A program made the translations under genes and the position numbers. The notes beneath the pieces are model-generated. The model made no database searches. It saw only the letters and a list, made by a program, of their open reading frames with translations, and was not told the DNA's origin. Of a DNA stretch of 64,000 nucleotides, positions 48,215-57,811 are shown one piece after another; the stretch's first letter is position 1, and every line of letters begins with the position of its first letter. The stretch is taken from the NCBI RefSeq assembly GCF_902500225.1, contig NZ_LR722651.1, forward strand, positions 186,001 to 250,000, read 5' to 3'. Origin of the DNA: Buttiauxella massiliensis. GTDB lineage: Bacteria > Pseudomonadota > Gammaproteobacteria > Enterobacterales > Enterobacteriaceae.

Positions 48215-48571
48215 TCACTCGGGGATGAAGCCCACAAAGCGCGTCCCCTTGTACTGTAAAGTTCCTGCATCACCAACGCTCATCGAGTGATACTGCTCTG
48301 CCGTCACGCGCATTTTTAGCTCCAGTCCGCCACTTTGTGGGCGAAACCAAACCTCATAACGCATTGTATCTTCGACAGGTGTAACCTGGCGTTGTCGTGA
48401 TCGACGATCGGTGGTGGGCATTTCACGTTTCGTCGCCACCAGCACACTTCTTTCCATCATGGGCGCGGCATCATTTTCCGCATTCTGACGACGCTGCTGC
48501 ACAAAGCGGAACGACGCGGCAACAACAATAACCGCAACGACGGCGATGAAGAAAAGGGGCATTTTACTCAT
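48215..48571 (-). CDS. yhhM: Membrane-anchored protein YhhM (DUF2500)
   Basis: 118 residues (E. coli 119). One N-terminal helix (MPLFFIAVVAVIVVAASFRF) anchors a soluble domain beginning after RRQNAEN, with VEDTMRYEVWFRPQSGG and MSVGDAGTLQYKGTRFVGF as conserved DUF2500 parts. Function unknown. Convergent with yhhL, two bases apart and without an obvious terminator. Confidence 0.92.
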   Translation of the reverse strand: MSKMPLFFIAVVAVIVVAASFRFVQQRRQNAENDAAPMMERSVLVATKREMPTTDRRSRQRQVTPVEDTMRYEVWFRPQSGGLELKMRVTAEQYHSMSVGDAGTLQYKGTRFVGFIPE

Positions 48572-48707
48572 GGATTTATCTCGATTTGTCAGGCACTTTT
48601 AAGAATACCCTGCACGTCGTGGCATTGTCACCCACCGACATTGACCACTAGACTGAGATAAGTAACGTCGTGCTTTCAATTTTAATTTAATGCCCTAAGG
48701 ACATGCC

Positions 48708-49334
48708 ATGCTTTGGTCATTTATTGCTGTATTCTTCTCCGGGTGGCTGTACGTCGACGCCTCCTATCGTGGGCCAACCTGGCAACGCTGGGTGTTTAAA
48801 CCCGTCACCCTTCTGCTGTTATTACTGCTGGCCTGGCAAGCGCCGATGTTCAACGCAACAGGCTATTTGATCCTCGCGGGGCTTGCGGCAACGCTGCTCG
48901 GCGATGCGCTGACCTTGCTGCCTACTCAGCGTATGTTGTACGCCATCGGGGCGTTTTTCCTGTCGCACCTGTTGTATACCCTCTATTTCGCCAGCCAAAT
49001 GACGTTCAGTTTCTTCTGGCCTTTGCCTCTGGTTCTGCTGGTTATTGGTGCACTACTGACCGCGGTCATCTGGACGCGCCTCGAAACATTCCGTTGGCCG
49101 ATTCTGACGTTTATCGGCATGACGCTAGTGATGGTGTGGCTGGCCGGTGAGCTCTATTTCTTCCTGCCAACACGCCCGAGTTTCTCAGGCTTTATTGGCG
49201 CAACGCTGCTGCTGCTGGGCAATATAGTCTGGCTGGGTAGCCATTACCGCCGCCGCTTCACAGGCGATAGCGCCATCGCCGCAGCCTGCTATTTTGCCGG
49301 GCACTTTATGATTGTCCGCGCTCTGTATATTTGA
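48708..49334 (+). CDS. yhhN: YhhN/TMEM86-family integral membrane protein
   Basis: 208 residues, E. coli length, with about seven to eight hydrophobic helices ([49 protein letters not shown]). The family includes animal lysoplasmalogenase (TMEM86); enzymatic activity of the bacterial members is not established. The ribosome site is AAGGA before ATG 48708. It lies between yhhM and zntA as in E. coli. Confidence 0.92.
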   Translation: MLWSFIAVFFSGWLYVDASYRGPTWQRWVFKPVTLLLLLLLAWQAPMFNATGYLILAGLAATLLGDALTLLPTQRMLYAIGAFFLSHLLYTLYFASQMTFSFFWPLPLVLLVIGALLTAVIWTRLETFRWPILTFIGMTLVMVWLAGELYFFLPTRPSFSGFIGATLLLLGNIVWLGSHYRRRFTGDSAIAAACYFAGHFMIVRALYI

Positions 49335-49372
49335 CCTTGCGGGCGGTTTTTACCGCCCCTCAAATTTACCTC

Positions 49373-49404
49373 TTGACTCTGGAGTCAACTCCAGAGAGTA
49401 ACAT
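49373..49404 (+). promoter_or_regulatory. ZntR-type promoter and operator of zntA
   Basis: TTGACT (49373-49378) and TAACAT (49399-49404) are separated by 20 bases, the over-long spacer typical of MerR-family activation. The spacer carries the palindrome CTCTGGAGT-CA-ACTCCAGAG (49377-49396), almost identical to E. coli zntA. ZntR with zinc or cadmium is expected to untwist it. Confidence 0.92.
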
Positions 49405-49440
49405 GCGTAATGAGAACATTATCATTACCCAGGAGGGCGC

Positions 49441-51648
49441 ATGCTCAACTCCCCAAAACCACCGCAATTTGCTAAAGCAAAACTCAGTCCGTTGCCGATA
49501 AAACCCGACGCATGCCACGGTAACGACTGCTGTAGCGAAGCCGTGCCTCCTGTGCAAAATGACGTGATTGCTGATACTGGCGAGCGTTACAGCTGGATCG
49601 TCAATGGCATGGATTGTGCCGCCTGCGCACGTAAAGTCGAAAACGCCGTCAAGCAGGTTGCGGGCGTGCAGCAGGTTAAAGTGCTGTTCTCCACAGAAAA
49701 GCTACTGGTCAGCGCCGGGAGCGATATCCGCCCACAAGTTGAACAAGCGGTTAAAGCCGCGGGTTACACGCTGCGTAACAGCACCGCGCCAGCTCCGAAA
49801 ACATCGGCACTGCGCGAAAATCTACCGCTCATTTTGCTGATCGTGATGATGGGGCTGAGCTGGGGTCTTGAGCAGTTTAACCATCCGTTCGGCAACATAG
49901 CATTCATCGCCACCACGTTGGTTGGCCTGTGGCCGATCGCACGCCAGGCCGTGCGCCTGATGCGTACCGGTAACTGGTTTGCCATCGAAACGTTGATGAG
50001 CGTGGCCGCCATTGGCGCACTGTTTATCGGCGCGACCGCAGAAGCCGCGATGGTATTACTGCTGTTCTTAATTGGTGAACGCCTGGAGTCCTACGCCGCC
50101 AGCCGCGCGCGCCGTGGTGTGAGCGCACTGATGGCACTGAAACCAGAAGTCGCGACTCGTATTCGTAACGGTGAACGCAAAAGCATCGCGCTCTCTGATT
50201 TACGCCCGGGCGATGTCATAGAAGTAGCGGCGGGCGGGCGTTTGCCTGCTGATGGCCGCTTGCTAACACCTTTTGCCAGTTTCGATGAAAGCGCATTAAC
50301 CGGCGAGTCCATTCCGGTCGAGCGCCAGCAAGATGAGAAAGTCCCGGCAGGAAGCACCAGCGTCGACAGACTGGTGCAGCTCGAAGTCATTTCCGAACCA
50401 GGCGATAGCGCAATTGACCGCATTCTGCGTTTAATTGAAGAAGCCGATGAACGCCGCGCACCGATTGAGCGCTTTATTGACCGTTTCAGCCGCATTTACA
50501 CGCCGATTATTATGGCAATCGCCCTGCTCGCAGCGGTTATTCCACCGCTGTTATTCGGGCAAAGCTGGGGCGAGTGGATCTACAAAGGACTTGCGCTGTT
50601 ACTGATTGGTTGCCCGTGCGCGCTGGTGATTTCTACCCCCGCAGCAATTACCTCCGGACTTGCTGCGGCAGCACGCCGTGGTGCGCTAATTAAAGGCGGC
50701 GCAGCTCTCGAACGCCTCGGCAAAATTCAGCATATCGCTTTCGATAAAACCGGCACGTTGACGGCTGGAAAACCGCAAGTCACCACCATTGAAGTGAATG
50801 GTGGACTTAGCGAAAACGACCTGCTGGCACTGGCCGCTGCCGTGGAGCTTGGCTCATCACACCCGCTTGCCCAGGCGATTGTGCGTGAAGCGCAAAACCG
50901 CAATCTGGAATTGCCTGACACAACTGCACACCGGGCTCTGGCAGGTATTGGTGTGGAAGCCACAATCAATGGCGAAACATTGTTATTAAGCGCACCGGGT
51001 AAGCTCGCGAATACCGTGCTGGATGCGGCCTGGCAGCAGCGAATCACTCAGCTTGAAGCCGAAGGCCAGACGGTGGTTGCACTGTTACAACAAGGCAAGT
51101 TACTTGGCGTTCTGGCATTACGCGATACCTTACGCAGCGATGCAAAAACTGCAGTTGCGGCACTGCACAACCTCGGTGTTCAGAGCGTGATGTTAACGGG
51201 TGATAACCCACTAGCAGCAGCAGCCATAGCGCAGGAATTAGGAATGGATTATCGCGCAAGCCTGCTGCCTGCCGATAAAGTCAGCGCGGTGAATGAACTC
51301 AACACCCGTGCGCCGCTGGCGATGGTTGGCGACGGCATCAACGACGCTCCCGCAATGAAGGCTGCAACTATCGGCATCGCCATGGGCAGCGGCACCGATG
51401 TAGCACTCGAAACCGCGGATGCAGCTCTCACGCACAACCGCCTGACGGAACTGGCTGGCATGATCGGTCTGGCGCGGGCGACCCATAATAATATTCGCCA
51501 GAACATTACTATCGCGTTGGGCCTGAAGGGGATTTTCCTGGTGACAACGCTGTTGGGTATCACCGGCCTGTGGCTGGCGGTGCTGGCAGATTCCGGCGCG
51601 ACGGCACTGGTCACGGCGAATGCTTTGCGGTTGCTACGAAAGCGTTAG
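49441..51648 (+). CDS. zntA: Zn/Cd/Pb-exporting P1B-type ATPase ZntA
   Basis: 735 residues (E. coli 732). N-terminal Cys-rich stretch (CHGNDCCSEA), a heavy-metal-associated domain with GMDCAACARKVENAV (about residue 56), eight membrane helices, the A-domain TGES, the membrane metal site CPC in GCPCALVISTPAAI (about 390), the phosphorylation motif DKTGTLTAG (about 436), the HP locus SSHPLAQAI and GDGINDAPAMK. It pumps Zn2+, Cd2+ and Pb2+ out of the cytoplasm. Its own ZntR promoter lies upstream; GGAGG about seven bases before ATG sets the start. Confidence 0.97.
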   Translation: MLNSPKPPQFAKAKLSPLPIKPDACHGNDCCSEAVPPVQNDVIADTGERYSWIVNGMDCAACARKVENAVKQVAGVQQVKVLFSTEKLLVSAGSDIRPQVEQAVKAAGYTLRNSTAPAPKTSALRENLPLILLIVMMGLSWGLEQFNHPFGNIAFIATTLVGLWPIARQAVRLMRTGNWFAIETLMSVAAIGALFIGATAEAAMVLLLFLIGERLESYAASRARRGVSALMALKPEVATRIRNGERKSIALSDLRPGDVIEVAAGGRLPADGRLLTPFASFDESALTGESIPVERQQDEKVPAGSTSVDRLVQLEVISEPGDSAIDRILRLIEEADERRAPIERFIDRFSRIYTPIIMAIALLAAVIPPLLFGQSWGEWIYKGLALLLIGCPCALVISTPAAITSGLAAAARRGALIKGGAALERLGKIQHIAFDKTGTLTAGKPQVTTIEVNGGLSENDLLALAAAVELGSSHPLAQAIVREAQNRNLELPDTTAHRALAGIGVEATINGETLLLSAPGKLANTVLDAAWQQRITQLEAEGQTVVALLQQGKLLGVLALRDTLRSDAKTAVAALHNLGVQSVMLTGDNPLAAAAIAQELGMDYRASLLPADKVSAVNELNTRAPLAMVGDGINDAPAMKAATIGIAMGSGTDVALETADAALTHNRLTELAGMIGLARATHNNIRQNITIALGLKGIFLVTTLLGITGLWLAVLADSGATALVTANALRLLRKR

Positions 51649-51655
51649 ACTTATT

Positions 51656-51689
51656 CAGGTGCTCCTCGCCGATAAGCAAGGAGCACCTG
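51656..51689. terminator. Hairpin between zntA and the TRAP transporter genes
   Basis: CAGGTGCTCCT (51656-51666) pairs with AGGAGCACCTG (51679-51689) across a 12-base loop: an 11-base-pair perfect stem between convergent genes. No strong T-run. Confidence 0.65.
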
Positions 51690-51694
51690 CATGA

Positions 51695-52984
51695 TTAGCT
51701 CGTCATACCCAATACATGCGGCAGCCACAACGAAACTGCCGGGATGTAAGTCACCATCGCCAGCACCACCAGTAGCATGGCGTAGAACGGCAACATAGCG
51801 CGAACCACCACCTCGATTTTCTGTTTACTCACCGCGCTGGCAACAAACAGCACCGAACCGACCGGCGGCGTAATCAAACCGATGCCGAGGTTGACCATCA
51901 TGATCATGCCGAAATGCACTGGGTCGATGCCCAGCGAATTGGTCACCGGCAGCAATACCGGTGTCAGAATCAGGATAATCGGCGCCATGTCCATCAGTGT
52001 GCCAATCAGCAACAGCATGACGTTGAGGTACATCAGAATGACGTACTTATTGTCAGACAGCGAAGTGAAGAACTCAGTGATGCGTGATGGCAGTTGCATG
52101 TAAGTCATGACTGCGCCGAACGCTGACGCAAAACCAATCAAAATCATGACGATAGAGACTGTTTTTACAGTACGGAACATCAGTTTTGGCAGCTCGTTCC
52201 ACTTGTAGTCACGGTAGATAAACATGGTCACGAAGAACGCCCACACACAGGCCACTGCCGCCGATTCTGTTGCAGTAAATACCCCGGTCAAAATCCCGCC
52301 GAGAATAATGACCACCGTCATCAAACCCCACAGCGCATCGAAAAAAATTTTCAACGCCTGCTTGAAGGGAATGCGTTCACCTTTCGGGTAACCTCGCTTA
52401 TGAGCAAACCCGAGACACATCACCATCAGGCAGAAACCCAGCAATAAACCTGGCAAAATCCCGGCGATAAACAGCGTGGCAATGGAAACCGTACCGCCCG
52501 CCGCCAGGGAGTAAATCACCGAGTTATGGCTTGGCGGGATCAAAATCGCCTGCACCGATCCACTCGCCGTTACCGCCGCTGCATATTCCCGTGGATAACC
52601 CTTTTTCTCCATTTCCGGGATCATCACGCTGCCGATGGAAGCCGTATCTGCCACGGACGATCCGGAAATCGCGCCAAAGAAAGTGGACGCCACGATATTC
52701 ACCAGCGACAAGCCGCCGCGAATAAACCCAACGAAAATATAGGCAAAATTGACCAGACGACGAGCGATTCCCCCTTCCGCCATAATCGCCCCGGCCAGAA
52801 TGAAGAACGGGATCGCCAGCAGGGTAAATTTATTCACCCCGCTGGTGATTTGAATCATGATCGCTTCCAGCGGCAAATCAATCCATAACGCTCCCACAAT
52901 GGCGCTTAGCCCAACGGCAAAGGCCACAGGCATTCCCACTGCAAGCAGCACTGCGAGTGTTGCTAATAAAATAAATGCGTCCAT
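51695..52984 (-). CDS. TRAP transporter large permease subunit (DctM-like)
   Basis: 429 residues with about 12 hydrophobic segments. DctM/YiaN family: GMPVAFAVGLSAIVGAL at the N-terminus, ILAGAIMAEGGIARRLVNFA, PSHNSVIYSLAAGG and the C-terminal MNLGIGLITPPVGSVLFVA are typical. It is the sodium-coupled transport subunit that accepts substrate from the periplasmic binder. Last gene of a binder-small-large operon, 14 bases after the small subunit. E. coli has no TRAP genes here (its yiaMNO lies elsewhere), so this is an insertion between zntA and tusA. Confidence 0.93.
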   Translation of the reverse strand: MDAFILLATLAVLLAVGMPVAFAVGLSAIVGALWIDLPLEAIMIQITSGVNKFTLLAIPFFILAGAIMAEGGIARRLVNFAYIFVGFIRGGLSLVNIVASTFFGAISGSSVADTASIGSVMIPEMEKKGYPREYAAAVTASGSVQAILIPPSHNSVIYSLAAGGTVSIATLFIAGILPGLLLGFCLMVMCLGFAHKRGYPKGERIPFKQALKIFFDALWGLMTVVIILGGILTGVFTATESAAVACVWAFFVTMFIYRDYKWNELPKLMFRTVKTVSIVMILIGFASAFGAVMTYMQLPSRITEFFTSLSDNKYVILMYLNVMLLLIGTLMDMAPIILILTPVLLPVTNSLGIDPVHFGMIMMVNLGIGLITPPVGSVLFVASAVSKQKIEVVVRAMLPFYAMLLVVLAMVTYIPAVSLWLPHVLGMTS

Positions 52985-52998
52985 GTTATCCCCTGGTC

Positions 52999-53508
52999 TT
53001 AACCGTGATTACCCAGCAGCACTATTGGGCGGTTCTCTTGAGAGCCGTACAGCAGTCGCTCGACAACAAACAGAATCATTAAAATCGCGCCTACGGGCAG
53101 CGGAAGGTAAGTTTGACCGGAAGTGAGTAGCGGGAATTCGGCAACTGGCTGTTCCCATAAATCGGCGCACAGGTAGAAGCTGTAATAGAAAATCACCAGT
53201 GAGATGACCAGCATCAGCAAGTCGACGACACGGGTACAAAACGTCTGCAATGCAGACGGCAGGCGATCTGTCAGCATATTCACCGCAATGTGCGAACCGG
53301 CGCGGTAACTAACCGCCGCGCCGATAAACGTGAAGGTCACCATGCAGATTATCGCCACGGGTTCCGGCCAGGACTCCCCACGATTGAGGACATAACGCGA
53401 GAAAATCCCAATCGGAATAATGATGGTCATCACCAAAAGAGACAGCCCGGCAATAACCATCGCCAGCAAATAAACTTTATCCATCAAGTCTGAGTAGCGT
53501 TGGGACAT
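52999..53508 (-). CDS. TRAP transporter small permease subunit (DctQ-like)
   Basis: 169 residues, four hydrophobic helices. DctQ/YiaM family: SRYVLNRGESWPEPVAIICM matches the conserved RY.......WtEE/P region, and GAAVSYRAGSHIAVNML is the typical following helix and loop. It pairs with the large subunit in the inner membrane. It lies between binder and large subunit genes, 34 bases from the former. Confidence 0.92.
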   Translation of the reverse strand: MSQRYSDLMDKVYLLAMVIAGLSLLVMTIIIPIGIFSRYVLNRGESWPEPVAIICMVTFTFIGAAVSYRAGSHIAVNMLTDRLPSALQTFCTRVVDLLMLVISLVIFYYSFYLCADLWEQPVAEFPLLTSGQTYLPLPVGAILMILFVVERLLYGSQENRPIVLLGNHG

Positions 53509-53542
53509 AAGATGCCCTCCACGAATGCGTTAGCGACAATAG

Positions 53543-54526
53543 TTACTGAACGTCTGCGATAGCTTTCATCAGATCCTGATGTTTATCGCCGTATTCTTTA
53601 CGAACTGGCTCAGTCGCTTTCACAAACCAGGCTTTGTCGATTTCGTGGAACTGAACACCACCAGCTTTCATTTTTTCCAGCGCTTGAGTGTTGTAGGCAT
53701 TCCATAATTGACGTTGTTCCATTTGCGTATCACGAGCCAGTTTCAGAATTTTTTGCTGTTGGTCAGGCGTCAGCTTGTCCCATTTCACTTTGGAATAAAG
53801 TAGCATTTCTGGTGTGATGAAGTGGCCGCTCAGCGTGTAGTTTTTGGCGACCGGCATGTAGTTGTGGGCAATAAAGGTTGGCGGGTTGTTTTCAGCACCG
53901 TCGATTACGCCGGTTTGCATGCCGCTATACACTTCGCTCACCCCCATCGCAACCGAGTTTGCCCCCATATCTTTAAGCGTTGCCAGTGCTACCGGACTGC
54001 CCTGAACGCGGATTTTCATCCCCTTAAGATCTTCAGGTTTCACCACCGGATTTTTGGTAATCAGGTTACGTGTGCCGGAGTCCATCCAGCCGAGGAAGAC
54101 CAGGCGGGATTTCGGGTTGTTCGTCAGCTTATCGCCAATCTCTTTGCCCAAATCGCCGTCGATCACTTTGTGCATATGATCTTCATCGCGGAATACGTAC
54201 GGCAGGGTAAAGACTTCAACATCTGGCAGGATCGCAGCAACTGGCGCCATCGAAACGCGGATCATATCGATCGCACCCATTTGCGCCTGTTCGATCATCT
54301 GTTTTTCATCCCCAAGAACGCCACTTGGGAACACTTTAATCTCTAAATCACCGTTGGTTTCTTGCTTAAGTTTTTCGCCCATGTGCTGGACCGCGACCAC
54401 GTTCGGATAGCCTTCCGGGTGAACGTCAGCGGCTTTAATCACTTGTGCGAGTGCAGTTTGAGCAAACAGAACTGACGCGGTAGACAGACATAAACCAGCA
54501 AAAGCAGGCAGAAAGGTCTTCTTCAT
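53543..54526 (-). CDS. TRAP transporter periplasmic solute-binding protein (DctP-like)
   Basis: 327 residues with signal peptide (FAGLCLSTASVLFAQTALA, mature from about QVIKAADVHPEGYP). DctP family: FPSGVLGDEKQMIEQAQMGA, then the ligand arginine in LKGMKIRVQGSP and GVIDGAENNPPTF, the conserved loop contacting the carboxylate. The AADVHPEGYPNVVAV start resembles binders of sugar acids (uronates) more than C4-dicarboxylate binders, but this is an impression, not a computed result. First gene of the TRAP operon. Confidence 0.9.
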   Translation of the reverse strand: MKKTFLPAFAGLCLSTASVLFAQTALAQVIKAADVHPEGYPNVVAVQHMGEKLKQETNGDLEIKVFPSGVLGDEKQMIEQAQMGAIDMIRVSMAPVAAILPDVEVFTLPYVFRDEDHMHKVIDGDLGKEIGDKLTNNPKSRLVFLGWMDSGTRNLITKNPVVKPEDLKGMKIRVQGSPVALATLKDMGANSVAMGVSEVYSGMQTGVIDGAENNPPTFIAHNYMPVAKNYTLSGHFITPEMLLYSKVKWDKLTPDQQQKILKLARDTQMEQRQLWNAYNTQALEKMKAGGVQFHEIDKAWFVKATEPVRKEYGDKHQDLMKAIADVQ

Positions 54527-54725
54527 TGTGTCGCTCCAGCAGAGGTAGAAATGTGAGGTAAGAAGTAAAACAATGTTTTAATTTGTCGATTAAAAATTAG
54601 ACTACGTGGAGAAAAGCGTGGGTGAAGCACTTCACAAAAAGCGACAAAAAATGAAATTGGGGTTCATTAGAGATGCAAAGAGGGTTCAGAAGCCCAAAGC
54701 GGGGGAGCAAAGGGCTTGCGCGGCG

Positions 54726-54971
54726 TTACTGGCCTTTACGCAACAGGTATTGGTAAGGCAGTGATTCCACTTGCTTAGCAAGCAGTTCGTGTTCCATGAA
54801 AATGCAAAATCCAGGAATATCACGCGTAGTGGCTGGGTCATCAGCAATCACCAGCAGGGTTTCGCCAGCCTGCATATTGCGCACTGTTTTGCGTACCATC
54901 ATGACGGGTTCCGGGCAGCGTAGGCCCAGGGCATCAAGAGTGTGGTCAGGATTAGAAAAAAGATCGGTCAT
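54726..54971 (-). CDS. tusA: Sulfur-carrier protein TusA
   Basis: 81 residues from ATG 54971 ([25 protein letters not shown], split here for clarity after DALG), as in E. coli; the 19 codons further upstream are not used. The active persulfide cysteine is in [19 protein letters not shown] (Cys19). TusA receives sulfur from IscS and passes it to TusBCD for tRNA 2-thiouridine; it also affects molybdenum cofactor supply. Divergent from yhhQ as in E. coli. Confidence 0.96.
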   Translation of the reverse strand: MTDLFSNPDHTLDALGLRCPEPVMMVRKTVRNMQAGETLLVIADDPATTRDIPGFCIFMEHELLAKQVESLPYQYLLRKGQ

Positions 54972-55146
54972 GGGAAAGCTCGCAATTAACAAACCGCGAT
55001 AGTTTACGCCGGGAAGATTCTCGTGCAAGTCACGTGAACGATTGCGTTAAAATTAACCATTGCAAAGCGGGACTAAAGCAGTATCATCGCCCCCGCTTTA
55101 AAAAGCGTATTGGGTTCCCTCACCCCACCACTAAAAAGGCTACAAA

Positions 55147-55812
55147 ATGACGCAGTTCAATTCTACTCAGCGCACTAAAGCGCTGTTTTGGCTATCGCTA
55201 TTCCATTTACTGGTGATCACCTCCAGTAACTATCTGGTGCAATTACCGGTCTCGGTTTTTGGTTTCCATACCACCTGGGGCGCGTTTAGCTTTCCGTTTA
55301 TCTTCCTCGCAACCGACCTGACGGTACGCATTTTTGGTGCACCTCTGGCACGCCGCATTATTTTTGCCGTGATGCTTCCTGCGCTGATTATTTCGTACGC
55401 CATTTCTGCACTGTTTTACATGGGCACCTGGCAAGGGTTCGAAGCATTGCTGCACTTCAACCTGTTCGTCGCCCGTATCGCTGTCGCAAGCTTTATGGCG
55501 TACGCGTTGGGGCAGATTCTGGATGTGCACGTGTTCAACCGCCTGCGCCAAAGCCAGTACTGGTGGCTTGCGCCAACGGCATCCACGCTTTTCGGTAATA
55601 TCAGCGACACGCTTTCCTTCTTCTTTATTGCTTTCTGGCGCAGCCCGGACGCTTTTATGGCGCAGCATTGGGTCGAAATCGCCATCGTAGATTACTGCTT
55701 TAAAGTGCTAATCAGCATTGTATTCTTCCTGCCGATGTACGGCGTTTTGCTGAATATGTTGTTGAAACGTCTGGCAGATAAGTCTGAAAGTTCGGCGTTA
55801 CAGCCGGGTTGA
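55147..55812 (+). CDS. yhhQ: Queuosine precursor (preQ0) transporter YhhQ
   Basis: 221 residues, E. coli length. Six or so hydrophobic segments; VUT/ECF-type QueT-like family features FATDLTVRIFGAPLARRIIF (preceded by L) and the LFGNISDTLSFFFIAFW segment. E. coli YhhQ takes up 7-cyano-7-deazaguanine, the precursor of the tRNA base queuosine. Inner membrane. Divergent from tusA; followed by dcrB on the same strand with a 72-base gap. Confidence 0.95.
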   Translation: MTQFNSTQRTKALFWLSLFHLLVITSSNYLVQLPVSVFGFHTTWGAFSFPFIFLATDLTVRIFGAPLARRIIFAVMLPALIISYAISALFYMGTWQGFEALLHFNLFVARIAVASFMAYALGQILDVHVFNRLRQSQYWWLAPTASTLFGNISDTLSFFFIAFWRSPDAFMAQHWVEIAIVDYCFKVLISIVFFLPMYGVLLNMLLKRLADKSESSALQPG

Positions 55813-55884
55813 CGGTGGTTGAATTATCTTGTGATAAGATGATGAGATCGGCCGCAAAGGCTTGCTAACGTAAAGGAAGAAGTC

Positions 55885-56442
55885 ATGGGTAACCTGGTAA
55901 AATATGTCGGTATTGGCCTGCTGGTATTAGGCCTGGCCGCTTGCGATAACAGTGATAGCAAAACGGCCAAAACGGATGCAGCGGCGGAAAGCAGCGCAGC
56001 TGGCCAGCCGGTTAGCTTGCTGGACGGCAAAATTAGCTTTGCACTGCCCGCCGATATGACCGACCAGAGCGGTAAATTGGGCACTCAGGCAAACAACATG
56101 CACGTATATTCTGATGCTACAGGTCAGAAAGCGGTCATTGTGATTGTCGGTGACAATACGCCTGACGATTTGGCGGCTTTGACAAAACGTCTTGAAGAAC
56201 AACAACGTGCTCGTGACCCACAGCTGCAAGTCGTGACCAATAAATCCATTGAGATTAAAGGCCACACGCTGCAACAACTTGACAGTATTATTTCTGCAAA
56301 AGGCCAGACAGCTTACTCATCTGTTATCCTGGGTAAAGTAGATAACCAACTGTTAACCATGCAGATAACACTGCCTGCGGATAACCAGCAGTTGGCGCAA
56401 ACTGCCGCTGAGAACATCATTAATACCATCACTATCAAATAA
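55885..56442 (+). CDS. dcrB: Lipoprotein DcrB
   Basis: 185 residues, E. coli length. Lipoprotein signal with lipobox LGLAAC (Cys20), then Ser/Ala-rich linker and a globular domain ([20 protein letters not shown] and [20 protein letters not shown]). Known for its requirement by phages C1 and C6; it also affects lipoprotein maturation in E. coli. Ribosome site GGAAG before ATG 55885. Its stop codon abuts the end of convergent yhhS with no gap. Confidence 0.95.
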   Translation: MGNLVKYVGIGLLVLGLAACDNSDSKTAKTDAAAESSAAGQPVSLLDGKISFALPADMTDQSGKLGTQANNMHVYSDATGQKAVIVIVGDNTPDDLAALTKRLEEQQRARDPQLQVVTNKSIEIKGHTLQQLDSIISAKGQTAYSSVILGKVDNQLLTMQITLPADNQQLAQTAAENIINTITIK

Positions 56443-57675
56443 CTATTGTTGCTGTGATGATGATACGGCCTCCGGTTGCTCAACCGGGGGCCGTTTTTTT
56501 AACTGCCACGCCATCAGCAGCGCAATGCAAACCAGCACCGCCGCTGCCAGATAAATCACCGAAACACCCGCATACGCCATCACGAACCCAGCTAAGGGCC
56601 CGGTAATTCCCAGCGATAAATCCATAAACACGGTGTAGGTCGCAAGCGCACTTCCCTGGTTTTGTTGCGGCACCATTTTCACCGCCACCACGCCCAGCGC
56701 CGGGAACACCAAAGAGAAGCCCGCTCCCGTCAGGAAAGTCCCCACTTTTGCCATCCAGGGTTCGCCCGCAAAGCCCACCAGCAGCAAACCGATAATCTCG
56801 ACTGAGAAGCAAATCATCGCCACATTCAAGCCGCCAAGCCGGTTAATACCATTCGGGAAAAGTAAGCGAGTGCCCACAAACGCGCAGCTAAAGAGTGTTA
56901 AGGCGAAGGCCGCGCCATCCCAGCCTTTGGCGTCGTAAAACAGTGTGATGAAAGTTGCGATCACGCCAAAACCGGCAGACGCAAGTGCGAGCGCCATACC
57001 ATAAGGCCAGACGCGCCCAAGCACCGCGCGAAACGGCAGCGGCTTGCCTTTACTGGCTCTCACCGCCGGGCGTGGAATTGCCAGCAGCACGGCGACCAAC
57101 GCCACCGCCATAATGATTCCGGCTAACAGCTTTAGCCCGCCAAGGTGATAGAACAACACGCCCAGCGGTGCGCCCATTGCCATCGCGCCGTACGTTACAA
57201 TCCCGTTCCAGGAGATGACCCGCCCAATGTGCAACGAACCGACCACGCCAACGCCCCAAAGCGTTGAACCGGTTCCTGCAAAACTTTGCCCAATCCCTAA
57301 AATGACGCGCCCCATACACAGCAACACCAGACTCACCAACGGCCATGCGCTGCCAAATGCCGCCAGCATATAGCTCGCTCCGCTCAGGAAGCAGCCGCAT
57401 AAACCAAAGATGACAATTTTTTTAGGGCCAAGAATATCTGCGTAGCGCCCGGCATGTGGGCGGCTGAGCAACGTGGCGAAATATTGCAGGCTTATCACAA
57501 GCCCGGCCCAGAATGCGCTGTAGCCCATCACGTCATGAACGTAACCCGGCAAAACAGCCAGTGGCAGGCCGATGGTCATGTAGCTGGCAAAGTTGAACAT
57601 CACTACAGAAACAATCTGTAGATTGAGTCGGAAACTGCTTAATGCGGGGGCGGGAGTGAGGTCAGGCATGGGCAT
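56443..57675 (-). CDS. yhhS: MFS transporter YhhS
   Basis: 410 residues from ATG 57675, or 408 from ATG 57669, which lines up better with E. coli YhhS (405). Twelve hydrophobic helices; GRYADILGPKKIVIFG is the MFS loop 2-3 motif (written LSRPHAGRYADILGPKK), and GIGQSFAGTGSTLWGVGV is typical of the YhhS/YfcJ branch. E. coli YhhS is linked to arabinose efflux/herbicide tolerance in overexpression tests only; the natural substrate is unknown. Convergent with dcrB, ends touching. Confidence 0.94.
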   Translation of the reverse strand: MPMPDLTPAPALSSFRLNLQIVSVVMFNFASYMTIGLPLAVLPGYVHDVMGYSAFWAGLVISLQYFATLLSRPHAGRYADILGPKKIVIFGLCGCFLSGASYMLAAFGSAWPLVSLVLLCMGRVILGIGQSFAGTGSTLWGVGVVGSLHIGRVISWNGIVTYGAMAMGAPLGVLFYHLGGLKLLAGIIMAVALVAVLLAIPRPAVRASKGKPLPFRAVLGRVWPYGMALALASAGFGVIATFITLFYDAKGWDGAAFALTLFSCAFVGTRLLFPNGINRLGGLNVAMICFSVEIIGLLLVGFAGEPWMAKVGTFLTGAGFSLVFPALGVVAVKMVPQQNQGSALATYTVFMDLSLGITGPLAGFVMAYAGVSVIYLAAAVLVCIALLMAWQLKKRPPVEQPEAVSSSQQQ

Positions 57676-57811
57676 TCACTTTTAAAACAGCGTTCCCCAG
57701 TATATACACGTCGAGATTCACATTTCAGCAACAGACTTTCAGACTCGCCCTGCGGGTGCGAAATAAACGAAGCGCTACACTAATAGAATCCCTCCTTTTC
57801 AGGATTTTTTC

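Noticed and set aside
55060-55110. Riboswitch upstream of yhhQ (preQ1-type)
   Set aside because: Only an AAAGCGGG..CCCGCTTT repeat is visible; the preQ1 aptamer pattern is absent.
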